Source: Paulinella micropora (Eukaryota > Cercozoa > Imbricatea > Euglyphida). From it: a DNA stretch of 64,000 bases. The stretch lies in assembly GCA_009731375.1 (NCBI GenBank), contig BJOX01000059.1, positions 464,439 to 528,438 of the forward strand. The letters are read 5' to 3'. The notes beneath the pieces are model-generated. The model did no database searches. It was given only the letters and a program-made list of their open reading frames with translations, and was not told the DNA's origin. Below are positions 63,828-64,000 of this stretch, piece by piece (positions within the stretch are counted from its first letter, which is position 1; each line of letters starts with the position of its first letter). The position numbers and the translations under genes are program-made.

Positions 63828-64000
63828 TGAAATATCGACTAATGTCAGAAAAAAGGAGCTTCTGATTTCGTCAACCAGGAAGTCTGTGGGTAAAGTATTA
63901 ACCCGATGCCCAGCTAAGCCGTGATGTTTGCACGGAAGGGACTGATACAGGCAATACCAAAGCTTCCTAGTACCAGGCGGGGCCAGGGCTCGTTCCATAA
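63828..64000 (-). mobile_element. R3 dispersed repeat, copy running off the window
   Basis: GATGAAATATCGACTAATGT through the end matches 12211-12382. It is the best-preserved 3' half of R3; the rest lies outside the window. Confidence 0.85.

Overview
This window is eukaryotic nuclear DNA, almost certainly from an animal, and it is dominated by simple-sequence repeats. I find no host protein-coding gene I would defend. Most of the window is tetranucleotide arrays: GTAA, GGTA, GATA or TATC, and TACA or TGTA. Smaller amounts are AAT, AGT, CAA, CCT, AAAT, ATATGT, GAAA and dinucleotide arrays. Several arrays are broken by N runs. The long stop-free frames over these arrays are artefacts: a 4-bp repeat with no stop in one frame stays open in all three. 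A pentanucleotide tract of CCTAA and CCTGA at 23.16-23.34 kb matches the arthropod-type telomere motif TTAGG. With the extreme repeat load this points weakly to an arthropod such as a decapod crustacean; the sequence does not prove it.

The non-simple DNA is nearly all mobile-element debris lying between the arrays. (1) A tRNA-derived SINE on the minus strand has two full copies (2258-2527, 2853-3120) and a tail fragment (56298-56346). (2) A LINE-like 3' end family has copies at about 10.47-11.25, 18.73-19.33 and 60.02-60.24 kb. One keeps about 97 C-terminal codons, and the copies pass into (TATC)n at the same base. (3) A second dispersed family, called R3 here, ends in almost the same 12 bases before (TATC)n. 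(4) A 493-bp unit occurs as 2.5 tandem copies at 4.6-5.8 kb and once more at 55.66-56.15 kb, with no differences found by eye. (5) A Tc1-like DNA transposon relic with TIRs of about 106-110 bp lies at 46.77-47.71 kb. (6) A MITE pair lies at 50.74 and 59.36 kb. (7) A foldback element lies at 37.80-38.20 kb. (8) A compact element of about 145 bp, built of two successive hairpins, occurs seven times, always in the same orientation.

Layout: 0-10 kb GTAA/AAT arrays, SINEs, two satellites and the 493-bp units; 10-25 kb TATC/GATA/TACA arrays with LINE, SINE2 and hairpin elements; 25-36 kb long TACA/TGTA arrays regularly broken by short unique cores (punctuated arrays); 36-45 kb TGTA, CTAC, CAA and GGTA arrays, the foldback, more punctuated arrays and an RCATG array; 45-54 kb opposed GATA/TATC arrays, the Tc1 relic, a GATC-rich 230-bp satellite and ATATGT arrays; 54-64 kb CCT, CT/CA, AGT and AAT arrays, the second 493-bp locus, more punctuated arrays, the second MITE and R3 copies.

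The parts do not act together as a gene system. The pattern is retroelement insertions whose 3' tails appear to have seeded microsatellites, followed by slippage and unequal exchange that amplified array-plus-core units. All counts and alignments were done by eye.
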